Part shown: piece by piece, positions 1-5,489 of the stretch
How the letters are laid out: every line of letters starts with the position of its first letter
Position numbering within the stretch: the stretch's first letter is position 1
NCBI RefSeq assembly: GCF_019695415.1
Contig: NZ_JAIFKJ010000104.1
Location: 1 to 7,581, forward strand
Direction: 5' to 3'
Source of the DNA: Thiohalocapsa sp.
GTDB lineage: Bacteria > Pseudomonadota > Gammaproteobacteria > Chromatiales > Chromatiaceae
Length of the DNA stretch: 7,581 nt
Position numbers and translations under genes: made by a program
The notes under the pieces: generated by a model
Told to the model about the DNA's origin: nothing
The model's database searches: none
Seen by the model: only the letters and a program-made list of their open reading frames with translations

Positions 1-5
1 GACAC

Positions 6-626
6 GTGTGGGTGGCGTCGGTGGCGGGTGACGTGAAGGGGGGCTGTCGGCGGGTCGTTGTGCCGGCAGCGGCGTGGGCGGTTGTTCTGGTACGGGAGGC
101 AATTCAGCAGGCGGACCATGCTGATGCTACCACCGGGGGAGGGGCGGGCGTCACAGGGGTGGTGGCTGTGAAGCAGGCGCCGGGCGCTGGTCCAGCGGTG
201 TATTTCGCGGCCGGCCTGGCCCGTGCCGGCGGCGACGCGGTGCTCTATCAGCGGGTGCTGGCGTCCTTTCACCGAGAGCATCGAAACGATCTGTCAGCGC
301 TCCGCGCCGCAGTCGCATCCGGGCAGCGCCGTCAGTTGCGGTCCATCGCCCATGCGCTCAAGGGCGTGGCCGGCGTGATCGGATCTGCCGGCCTGGAACA
401 GCGGGCGCTAGCGGTCACGGCCGCGCTGGACGACCGCGGCGACTGGCGATCCGCCGCACAGGCGCTGCTTGCGGTTCTGGAGCAGGTATTGGCCGCGTTG
501 GATGCCGTGTCGGCTGCGCCGGCGGCCGCTCCGCCCGAGCACGAGCCCACGACGCTATCCGCCGAGCGCGCCGAGCAGCCGGAAGGGCAGCCACGCTGCC
601 CGGTGGGGGGTGATGGCGATCGGTGA
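6..626 (+). CDS. HPt-domain phosphotransfer protein, probably 5'-partial
   Basis: This protein carries a histidine phosphotransfer (HPt) domain, the four-helix module that passes phosphate between receiver domains in multistep phosphorelays. The domain spans about residues 64-165. It starts with the family's typical 'GLARAGGD..LY..VL..F' helix and centres on 'AHALKG', where H117 is the predicted phosphorylated histidine, followed by K119-G120 and a 'GVIGSAGLE' turn. The tail from residue 168 is Ala/Pro/Glu-rich and probably disordered. The frame is open to the left edge, so this may be the C-terminal part of a larger hybrid kinase. Residues 1-60 look like low-complexity linker and match nothing I recognise. 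A stand-alone HPt starting at GTG 168 (152 residues) is an alternative. The neighbour at 699 has an N-terminal receiver domain and is a natural partner. The HPt assignment is firm; the start is not. Confidence 0.8.
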   Translation: MWVASVAGDVKGGCRRVVVPAAAWAVVLVREAIQQADHADATTGGGAGVTGVVAVKQAPGAGPAVYFAAGLARAGGDAVLYQRVLASFHREHRNDLSALRAAVASGQRRQLRSIAHALKGVAGVIGSAGLEQRALAVTAALDDRGDWRSAAQALLAVLEQVLAALDAVSAAPAAAPPEHEPTTLSAERAEQPEGQPRCPVGGDGDR

Positions 627-637
627 TGACCTCGTGC

Positions 638-665
638 TTGTACGCGCATAGCTGACAGGATTATT
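638..665 (+). promoter_or_regulatory. weak candidate promoter in an AT-richer gap
   Basis: The 72-base gap between the HPt and kinase genes holds the most AT-rich patch of this part of the window (about 659-697). TTGTAC at 638-643 resembles a sigma-70 -35 box, but the best -10 at 16-base spacing (ATTATT, 660-665) is poor. It could give the kinase gene its own transcript. This is a guess from base composition and a half-match. Confidence 0.15.
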
Positions 666-698
666 CGTTCAGTTCGCGTAGCCTTTTAAAGATTTGCC

Positions 699-1913
699 GT
701 GCTCCGGGGGAGTGTCCAGCACTTACTCGAGCGCGGCGTCGACGCCGCCGAGGCGCCAACGGACAGCCGCCCAGACGTGACCGACCCGCTCCCTCAAGCC
801 GAGATCTTGGTTGTCGACGACGAAGGCGCGACCCGCGTCTATGTCGCAGGGCTGCTCCGCCAACAGGGCTATCGCGTGTCGGCGGCGTCCACCGGTGCCG
901 ATGCCTTGGCGGCGGCGCAGGACCGCCACCCGGATCTCATTCTGCTCGACGTGATGCTCGCGGACACGGATGGTTTCGCCGTCTGCCGGGAGCTGCGGCA
1001 GGGGGCCAGCACCAAGCGCATCCCGATCATCTTCCTGACGGCCAAGGGCAACGAGCAGGAGATTGTGCGCGGCTTCGAGTCCGGCGGCGTAGATTACATC
1101 GTCAAGCCGTTCGCCGTGTCGGTGCTGCTGGCCCGGGTCGCGACCCACACCACCCTGTCGCAGCTGTCCCGCGGCCTGCATACCGCGTTGGACGAGCGCA
1201 GCGCCCGCCTGCAGCAGGCCAACCGCCGACTCCGCGAGCTGAACGTAGAGATGGCGACGGTGGAGGAGCGCCAGCGCCGCCAGCTCGCACAGCAGCTGCA
1301 CGACACCACCATTCAAGAGTTGGTCCTGGCGCGCATCCTGTTGGAGGGCGAGTCGCAGCTCGAGGAGCGCCGGGGGCAGCTGGTTGCGCTGCTGGCGGGA
1401 GCCATCAAGCAGTTGCGTTCTCTGGTCTTCGAGCTCAGTCCACCCCTGCTGCGTAAGCGCGGCCTTTATCAGGCGCTGGAATGGCTCGCGTCGGAGGTTC
1501 GAGAGCAATGGGGGCTGCACGTGGTCTGTGAGCAAAGCGGCGACCCGCCGGCCTTGGCGGATGCCTTATCGGTCACACTGTTTCAAGGCGCGCGAGAGCT
1601 ACTGATCAACGTTGCCAAGCATGCGGAGGCGACCCAGGCCCTCCTGCGGCTCACCTATGATGGCGACCTGTTGCGTATCGTGGTCAGCGACGACGGGCGG
1701 GGCTTCGAGCCCACATGGCTGGAACGCGCGGGGGTTGCGTCCGGCACGGCTCAGGGCGAGAGCACAGCCGGCGGTTTTGGGCTCTACAGTCTGCGCTCCC
1801 GGATGGACCTGCTCGGCGGATGCCTGCGGCTCGGTAACGGCCGCTACCGCGGGGCCGAGGCCGTCCTCAGCATCCGCGTGGGCCCCGGTGTGGACGCTGG
1901 GGTTGAGGGTTAA
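699..1913 (+). CDS. receiver-histidine kinase fusion, NarX/HisKA_3 type, cytoplasmic
   Basis: This is a 404-residue soluble sensor kinase with a receiver domain at its N-terminus. Receiver (about 35-150): acidic pair D40-D41, phospho-acceptor D84 in 'LILLD', T114 in 'FLT', K137 in 'KPF'. A helical linker (about 155-190) leads into a HisKA_3 dimerisation domain with 'ERQRRQLAQQLHDTTIQ'; H201 is the predicted autophosphorylated histidine in the H-D-x-x-x-Q motif of the NarX/DesK class. The HATPase domain (about 292-395) shows N304 in 'ELLINVAKHA', 'DDGRGF' (331-336) and 'GGFGL' (358-362). There is no transmembrane segment, so input probably arrives as phosphate on the receiver, for example from the HPt protein upstream. 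Kinases of this class normally phosphorylate LuxR/NarL-type regulators; none is visible here. GTG 699 lies just after a stop at 687 and third-position G/C bias starts there. GTG 777 (giving M-T-D-P) is a plausible alternative; neither has a strong ribosome site. Confidence 0.9.
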   Translation: MLRGSVQHLLERGVDAAEAPTDSRPDVTDPLPQAEILVVDDEGATRVYVAGLLRQQGYRVSAASTGADALAAAQDRHPDLILLDVMLADTDGFAVCRELRQGASTKRIPIIFLTAKGNEQEIVRGFESGGVDYIVKPFAVSVLLARVATHTTLSQLSRGLHTALDERSARLQQANRRLRELNVEMATVEERQRRQLAQQLHDTTIQELVLARILLEGESQLEERRGQLVALLAGAIKQLRSLVFELSPPLLRKRGLYQALEWLASEVREQWGLHVVCEQSGDPPALADALSVTLFQGARELLINVAKHAEATQALLRLTYDGDLLRIVVSDDGRGFEPTWLERAGVASGTAQGESTAGGFGLYSLRSRMDLLGGCLRLGNGRYRGAEAVLSIRVGPGVDAGVEG

Positions 1914-1940
1914 CCCACCGATAGCTCATGCGTCAGGGTC

Positions 1941-2891
1941 TCAGCGAGTGTGTGCGCCGCGGGAAGACTTTGCGGCTGCCGGGTCCGGTACCAGTACCGG
2001 CAGGGCGCCAGGCAGGCTGTCGAACTCGAGCGGCGAGCGGAACTGCGTCCGCTCGCCGTCCAGCAACGCCGTGGTGCGCAAGGGGCGCTGGGTGTCGATG
2101 CGGGCATGCCGGCAAATGCGGTGGAATACCCGCGGCTCTCGCGTCCAGGCGCCCGCAAGCAGCGTCAGCACCAATCGCGGCAGATCGTACAGCGGTCCCT
2201 CGCGTACACCGTAGACGCCGAGGCGTCCCGTATCCAGCGCGGTGCGCGCGGGGTGCAGGCCCGCGCGGGGCTCGAGTGGATTGTTCGAAACCAGCAGCGC
2301 GCGGGTGCTGAGCGTCGCCGGCGCGTCGTCCAGGCGCAGGTGTACTCGGTGAAAGGGGTAACGCTTCAGCAGCCAGTAGGCCTTGCGCAGCACGCGCGGC
2401 AGCATACGCCAGGTGCCGATGCCACGGGCCGCCTCGCGGGCCCGGGCCAAGTTCGTGGTCAGTCCGAACATGGCGGCGCACAGGAAGGGCTCATCATTGC
2501 ATCGGGCGACGTCGATATGGTGCACCCGCGCCGTTGCCTGCATGCCGACGGCTACCTCCGGTACCAAGGGCACGCCTAGGTCGCGAGCGAGCAGGTTGGC
2601 GGTGCCGAGCGGTACAATCCCGAGCGGGACGTCCCTGCCCAACAGCAGGGCTGCGACGCTGCGTACCGTGCCGTCGCCGCCCAGCACCACCACGCGCCGG
2701 GCGCCGGCATCCAGGTAGGCTTCGAGCTCAGCGCGGTACGCCGGGTCCTTGGCCACCGCCGGGAAGGGCAGCGTGACGCTGGCGAGCCCGGCGCCTTGCA
2801 GACAGGCGGTTAGTTGGCTAGCCAGCGCATCATCATGGCGATGCGCTTGGCCGGCCCGGGCGTTGGCGATGATGATGGCGGCGGCCGTCAC
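1941..2891 (-). CDS. diacylglycerol kinase/YegS-family lipid kinase
   Basis: This is a lipid kinase of the DAGK catalytic family, which phosphorylates diacylglycerol or related lipids with ATP at the inner face of the membrane. From the GTG at 2891 it has 316 residues, the usual size for YegS/DgkB proteins. The N-terminal strand 'IIIANARAGQ' is followed by the nucleotide-binding 'VVVLGGDGTV' (GGDGT at residues 71-75), then 'GIVPLGTANLLARDLG' (GTAN at 96-99), and the family's C-terminal 'LLDGE' (277-280). The frame extends further upstream to a GTG at 3026, but that would place its N-terminus across the strong ribosome site of the divergent gene, and the extra 45 residues look unlike the family. 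Start 2891 has no clear Shine-Dalgarno. The gene converges on the receiver-kinase gene with 27 bases between stops and diverges from the PLDc_N gene. Substrate cannot be read from sequence. Confidence 0.88.
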   Translation of the reverse strand: MTAAAIIIANARAGQAHRHDDALASQLTACLQGAGLASVTLPFPAVAKDPAYRAELEAYLDAGARRVVVLGGDGTVRSVAALLLGRDVPLGIVPLGTANLLARDLGVPLVPEVAVGMQATARVHHIDVARCNDEPFLCAAMFGLTTNLARAREAARGIGTWRMLPRVLRKAYWLLKRYPFHRVHLRLDDAPATLSTRALLVSNNPLEPRAGLHPARTALDTGRLGVYGVREGPLYDLPRLVLTLLAGAWTREPRVFHRICRHARIDTQRPLRTTALLDGERTQFRSPLEFDSLPGALPVLVPDPAAAKSSRGAHTR

Positions 2892-2922
2892 GACGGCACC
2901 GGCCGGCGACAGCGCACCGGCG

Positions 2923-2956
2923 CGAGTGACTCGGGGCGCGCCGCACAACGAGTCAC
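2923..2956. promoter_or_regulatory. operator-like palindromes between divergent genes
   Basis: The 135-base region between the lipid kinase start and the PLDc_N gene contains CGAGTGACTCG (2923-2933), a perfect odd palindrome. The inverted pair GTGACTCG (2926-2933) and CGAGTCAC (2949-2956) adds a second half. Thus CGAGT-type half-sites occur three times within 34 bases. This is what a repressor site shared by a divergent gene pair can look like. If the lipid kinase really began at 3026 the site would be inside its coding sequence. Function is inferred from position and symmetry only. Confidence 0.35.
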
Positions 2957-3011
2957 CGAGGCCCGCGGAAAACGACAGATCGATGGTGCCGCCGCAGGCT
3001 GTCGCAGACGC

Positions 3012-3017
3012 AGGAGG
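3012..3017 (+). promoter_or_regulatory. strong Shine-Dalgarno that fixes the PLDc_N start
   Basis: AGGAGG lies nine bases before ATG 3027. It is the best ribosome site in the window. It decides the start of the 58-residue protein over upstream in-frame ATG codons (for example 2814) and argues against the lipid kinase starting at 3026 on the other strand. Confidence 0.8.
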
Positions 3018-3026
3018 AGAGGACAC

Positions 3027-3203
3027 ATGGTCGAAGTGGGCGGTTTTTTCGGACTGCTGCTGCTGATTTTGGTGGTCTATGCCATCGTCAAAACGGTGCA
3101 GAGCGACGCAAGTACCCTGGGCAAGGTCATTTGGGTGGTGTTGCTGCTGCTGTTGCCCTTGTTGGGGTTCATCCTATGGCTGATTCTTGGGCCGAAGGGC
3201 TGA
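3027..3203 (+). CDS. small two-helix membrane protein, PLDc_N type
   Basis: This 58-residue protein consists of two hydrophobic helices (about residues 6-22 and 33-54) joined by a polar loop 'KTVQSDAST', and ends in 'WLILGPKG'. The pattern is that of the PLDc_N domain (phospholipase D-nuclease N-terminal): a short helix, a small polar loop, and a second helix with Pro and Gly followed by a W-x-I/L-x-G-P ending. The domain is best known as the membrane anchor in front of cardiolipin synthases, but it also occurs alone, as here, with unknown function. There is no catalytic HKD motif in the window. The start rests on AGGAGG nine bases upstream. It diverges from a lipid kinase gene, so a membrane-lipid role is suggestive only. 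Confidence 0.75.
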   Translation: MVEVGGFFGLLLLILVVYAIVKTVQSDASTLGKVIWVVLLLLLPLLGFILWLILGPKG

Positions 3204-3230
3204 GGGGGCCGAAGGGGCGAGGGCCGAGGA
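3189..3230 (+). repeat. three short G-rich direct repeats
   Basis: GGGCCGAAGGG occurs at 3189-3199 and again at 3206-3216, and a degenerate copy GGGCCGAGGA at 3221-3230, giving spacings of 17 and 15 bases. The first copy overlaps the last codons of the PLDc_N gene. The rest lie in the 160-base gap before the convergent phaB gene. They may be slippage products or part of a transcription end; no T-tract follows. Confidence 0.45.
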
Positions 3231-3261
3231 GCAGTTGCCGCCGGCGGAGCGGGAGGCCGAT

Positions 3262-3285
3262 CCTCCGCCCTTTGCCCTCCGCCCT
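3262..3285 (+). repeat. 10-base tandem repeat with inverted copy nearby
   Basis: CCTCCGCCCT occurs at 3262-3271 and 3276-3285 with four bases between. The complementary strand of the same motif appears just before it: GGCGGAG (3243-3249) pairs with CTCCGCC (3263-3269) across 13 bases. This lies between the convergent stops of the PLDc_N and phaB genes and could help end transcription, but lacks a clear U-run on either strand. Confidence 0.35.
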
Positions 3286-3363
3286 GGCCAATGACAAGCC
3301 TGAGGCGCGCCGGCGACCCGGTCGCTCATCCGTCTGCGGCACCGCCTCGCTAAATCCCCATCC

Positions 3364-4086
3364 TCAATACATATGTTGGCCGCCGTTGACGGACAGCGTT
3401 GCGCCGGTAATGAAGTCCGCATCGTCCGCCACCAGAAACACCACGGTGCGCGCAATATCCTCCGGCTTACCGAGCCGCCCGACCGGAATGCGCTTGATGA
3501 TCTTCTCCAGTACCTCCGGCGGCACGGCGCGCACCATCTCCGTGTCCACGTAGCCGGGCGCCACGGCGTTGACGGTGATGTGCTTGGCGGCGCCTTCCTG
3601 CGCAAGCGCCTTGGTGAAGCCATGGATGCCGGACTTGGCGGCGGCGTAGTTGACTTGGCCGTACTGACCGGCCTGGCCGTTGATGGAGCCGATGTTGACG
3701 ATGCGCCCGAAGCCGCGCTCACGCATGCCCTCGATGACGGCCCGGCAGCAGTTGAAGCACGACCCAAGATTGGTGTCGATCACGGCCTGCCATTTGTCGT
3801 GTGTCATCTTGTGCAGGGTACCGTCGCGGGTGATGCCGGCGTTGTTTACCAGTACCTCGATGGGTCCCAGGTCCTGCTCGATGGCCTGAATGCCATTGGT
3901 AACGGCGTCAAAGTCGGAGACGTCGAACTTGTAGGCCGGGATACCGGTACGAGCGGTGAAGTCTTGGGCTGCTTTATCGTTGCCGCCGTAGTTGGCCGCG
4001 ACCTTATAGCCGGCGTCCTTCAGCGCGATGCTGATGGCCTCGCCGATGCCGCGGGTGCCGCCGGTGACCAGTGCTGTTCTCGCCAT
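3364..4086 (-). CDS. phaB: acetoacetyl-CoA reductase (NADPH), SDR family
   Basis: This enzyme reduces acetoacetyl-CoA to (R)-3-hydroxybutyryl-CoA with NADPH, the middle step of polyhydroxybutyrate synthesis between PhaA and PhaC, in the cytoplasm. At 240 residues it has the normal length. The Rossmann nucleotide motif is 'TGGTRGIG' (8-15), with 'NNAG' at 81-84. The catalytic tetrad is N106, S134, Y147 and K151 in the classic S-x12-Y-x3-K spacing. The segments 'VNNAGITRDGTLHKMT', 'GQAGQYGQVNYAAAKSG' and the ending 'VNGGQHMY' are typical of PhaB rather than FabG. ATG 4086 is preceded by a GAGGA ribosome site and starts directly with the first Rossmann strand; the frame extends upstream but without family similarity. 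No phaA or phaC lies in the window, so the gene stands alone between convergent and divergent neighbours. FabG is the only realistic alternative. Confidence 0.93.
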   Translation of the reverse strand: MARTALVTGGTRGIGEAISIALKDAGYKVAANYGGNDKAAQDFTARTGIPAYKFDVSDFDAVTNGIQAIEQDLGPIEVLVNNAGITRDGTLHKMTHDKWQAVIDTNLGSCFNCCRAVIEGMRERGFGRIVNIGSINGQAGQYGQVNYAAAKSGIHGFTKALAQEGAAKHITVNAVAPGYVDTEMVRAVPPEVLEKIIKRIPVGRLGKPEDIARTVVFLVADDADFITGATLSVNGGQHMY

Positions 4087-4411
4087 GGGTGTCCTCGCTT
4101 TCGTTGGAATTCGGTCGTTTTGCGCCGCACGTCGGGCGCCGGCGCGCGGGCGTGGTGCCTGAAGCACGGCCGGATGGTAACCCAGGCCCGCGGGTGATGG
4201 CAGGCGGCCACGCCCCTGGTGCGGCTGCGGCTTTCTCGATGCATGAGTGCCGGATCATTTGGATTCGCTAGACTACTAGGGGGGCCAGGCCACGTGCCCG
4301 GCGCACCCAATCAATGACAACAACCGTCCACCGGCGGCATGACGCAGCCGGGTAGCACCAAAGCTGGCCGCGCGCCCTGCCGCGGCAGAGGGATTCAGAG
4401 GAGCCGTTCGC
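4087..4411. other. 325-base divergent intergenic region, no gene seen
   Basis: This gap separates the divergent phaB and membrane-protein genes, so promoters for both should lie here. I find no convincing -35/-10 pair on either strand. Frames crossing it are extensions of the flanking genes or Arg/Pro-rich shadows. The one AT-richer patch (about 4256-4278) contains CTAGACTACTAG, two CTAG tetranucleotides four bases apart. The ribosome site of the next gene (AGAGGAG, 4397-4403, eight bases before ATG 4412) closes the region. Confidence 0.5.
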
Positions 4412-5188
4412 ATGCAGCTCAAAGAGCGCTTGACCGCTATTGTCACAACGCTGTTCGTCTGGAGCCTCGCCGGCGCCCTGTTCGGCGGGCTCTTCATCGG
4501 CCTGTACGAGGTGCTCCAGGTGCTGGCCCTCGGCCCTTGGCAGGCGGTGGTGGTGGCGGCGCTCGCCGCGGCCATGACCACGTCTGCTTTCTACAGCGCC
4601 ATGCCGGTGGCGTTGCTCGGCGCTATGGCGGGAGTCGTAGCCTCCATTGGTTACCTGATCATCGGCGGTCCCAGGCTAGAGCTCGGCATCCTGGCGGCGG
4701 TGGCGGCCGGTCTCGGATTGCTCGGCGGGGCGTTCTTCACTTGGACCTCTGCGGCCGGTGCCCGGCCTCTGGCGGAAACCTTGACGGGCCTGCTCTCCGG
4801 GCTTGGTGCCGGCATCATTCTGGTGGCCGTGCTGACGGTCTATGCGCAGCCGGTGGGCGCTTTCGTCATGGCCGCCGGCATCGTCGCCCTGGTGGGCTCT
4901 CTGTTCCAGCTCAACGAGCACTGGTTCGTCCAGCATGTCCATGGCTGGCTGCCGGATGCAATCGCGGCGCCCCTGGTCGCGGCGCTGGTGGCGGCAGTGG
5001 TAGGCGCCAGCATCTGGATGGTGGCGGGTACCACCGCCGCCGCGCTCGACATAGAGACCAAGACCGCCGTCGACCGCGTGCTCGCAGAGGTGCCGTCTGG
5101 CTTCCTCGGGGGGCTGCTCGGCGGCGCGGTGACCGGAGTGGTGCTGGAGCTGCTCGGCTTCCGCCTGGAAGAGCACGAATCTGTCTGA
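4412..5188 (+). CDS. polytopic membrane protein, unknown function, internally repeated
   Basis: I do not recognise this 258-residue protein. It is almost entirely hydrophobic, with about eight predicted helices (roughly 12-35, 43-62, 64-84, 91-111, 126-145, 148-166, 183-205, 229-249) and few charged residues outside short loops. It has no signal peptide cleavage site or catalytic motif I can name. A repeat is visible: R118-x-L-A-E-x3-G-x-L-x-G-L-x2-G matches R222-x-L-A-E-x3-G-x-L-x-G-L-x2-G, with 11 identities over residues 118-141 and 222-245, exactly 104 apart. A third weaker Gly-rich copy at about 16-35 keeps the same spacing (G26, G30). The start has AGAGGAG eight bases upstream. The protein is flanked by its own 325- and 298-base gaps, so it is probably a single-gene transcript. 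A small-molecule or ion transport role is possible but unsupported. Confidence 0.8.
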   Translation: MQLKERLTAIVTTLFVWSLAGALFGGLFIGLYEVLQVLALGPWQAVVVAALAAAMTTSAFYSAMPVALLGAMAGVVASIGYLIIGGPRLELGILAAVAAGLGLLGGAFFTWTSAAGARPLAETLTGLLSGLGAGIILVAVLTVYAQPVGAFVMAAGIVALVGSLFQLNEHWFVQHVHGWLPDAIAAPLVAALVAAVVGASIWMVAGTTAAALDIETKTAVDRVLAEVPSGFLGGLLGGAVTGVVLELLGFRLEEHESV

Positions 5189-5291
5189 GGCCGAGCGTGG
5201 ATATGATTCGCTAATGGTGCGGATTCAGGCGTAGCCAAACGCTCGCAGGCCGTTGCCCGGATGTACCGATGGCGGAGCGCCGGGGGTGCAC

Positions 5292-5297
5292 TATCAT
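5292..5297 (+). promoter_or_regulatory. candidate -10 box for the hsp20 transcript
   Basis: TATCAT matches five of six bases of the sigma-70 -10 consensus in a GC-rich stretch. It lies about 190 bases before the hsp20 start and upstream of both leader stems. No good -35 hexamer stands 16-18 bases before it. GCCCATCG at 5384-5391 loosely resembles a heat-shock sigma-32 -10 element but also lacks a clear CTTGAA partner. Neither is convincing alone. Confidence 0.2.
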
Positions 5298-5332
5298 TGT
5301 GGTGAGAGGGGGCGCCGCGGCCATCGTGCCGC

Positions 5333-5422
5333 CGAGCCTCATGCCTGGTCCCGTGCCAGGACCTGCCTGATGCCGTATTGCTGGCCCATCGGCCGCCGAT
5401 GGCAGCGCCAGGCATGAGCTCG
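5333..5422 (+). promoter_or_regulatory. long-range stem with nested hairpin upstream of hsp20
   Basis: Bases 5338-5348 (CTCATGCCTGG) are perfectly complementary to 5408-5418 (CCAGGCATGAG). After a one-base bulge (C5337), 5333-5336 pairs with 5419-5422, giving 15 pairs. The enclosed segment holds a second hairpin: CCATCGG (5386-5392) pairs with CCGATGG (5396-5402) around a three-base loop, extended by GCTG (5380-5383) with CAGC (5403-5406). An alternative hairpin CCTGG/CCAGG (5344-5348 with 5356-5360) would compete with the outer stem. The element could be a folded 5' leader, a protein-binding site or the terminator of the gene upstream; there is no U-tract after it. Confidence 0.5.
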
Positions 5423-5433
5423 ATAGGGCGGAT

Positions 5434-5489
5434 CATGCCCGCTGCCCCCACCGCGTGTGAGCGCGTCAAGCACATGGGAGGCAAGCATG
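5434..5489 (+). promoter_or_regulatory. candidate RNA thermometer masking hsp20 SD and AUG
   Basis: The leader can fold so that both translation signals of hsp20 are paired. C5434-C5438 pairs with G5485-G5489, which includes the AUG. After an asymmetric internal loop, T5443-C5446 pairs with G5480-A5483, and across a C-A mismatch C5448-C5449 pairs with G5477-G5478, covering the Shine-Dalgarno GGGAGG (5476-5481). The apical loop contains CGCG (5452-5455) complementary to CGCG (5462-5465). Short helices broken by mismatches over the ribosome site are the hallmark of thermometers in bacterial small heat-shock genes. The pairing was found by eye; no folding energy was computed. Confidence 0.4.

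Noticed and set aside
118..171. Eighteen-codon mini-frame whose TGA overlaps a GTG that could start the HPt domain (GTGA)
   Set aside because: It looks like a leader peptide with coupled start, but there is no sequence feature beyond the overlap, and the HPt frame may simply continue from upstream.
723..1535. A 270-codon minus-strand frame under the receiver-kinase gene
   Set aside because: It is the antisense shadow of a gene with all the receiver, HisKA_3 and HATPase motifs; its composition is Gln/Arg/Leu-rich without recognisable motifs.
1907..1916. GGGTTAACCC palindrome across the receiver-kinase stop codon, considered as a terminator
   Set aside because: It is only ten bases, has no loop to speak of and no T-tract, and is likely coincidence.
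3373..4197. A 274-codon frame antisense to phaB
   Set aside because: Long antisense frames are expected opposite GC-rich genes, and phaB is unmistakable on the other strand.
4262..5213. GATTCGCTA repeated at 4262-4270 and 5205-5213 on both sides of the membrane-protein gene, considered as target-site duplication
   Set aside because: Nine-base repeats are expected by chance about a hundred times in a window this size, and there are no inverted ends or transposase.
4339..5214. A 291-codon plus-strand frame overlapping the membrane-protein gene
   Set aside because: It is Arg/Gly/Pro-rich, has no ribosome site, and is the +1-type shadow of the membrane protein, whose frame shows clear helices and a good Shine-Dalgarno.
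5378..5382. TTGCT motif as the anti-SD of a ROSE element
   Set aside because: It lies about 100 bases from the Shine-Dalgarno, inside the nested hairpin, and does not pair opposite it in the fold I can draw.
5384..5391. GCCCATCG as a sigma-32 -10 element
   Set aside because: No recognisable CTTGAA-like -35 at suitable spacing, and the match falls inside the strong nested hairpin that explains the bases better.
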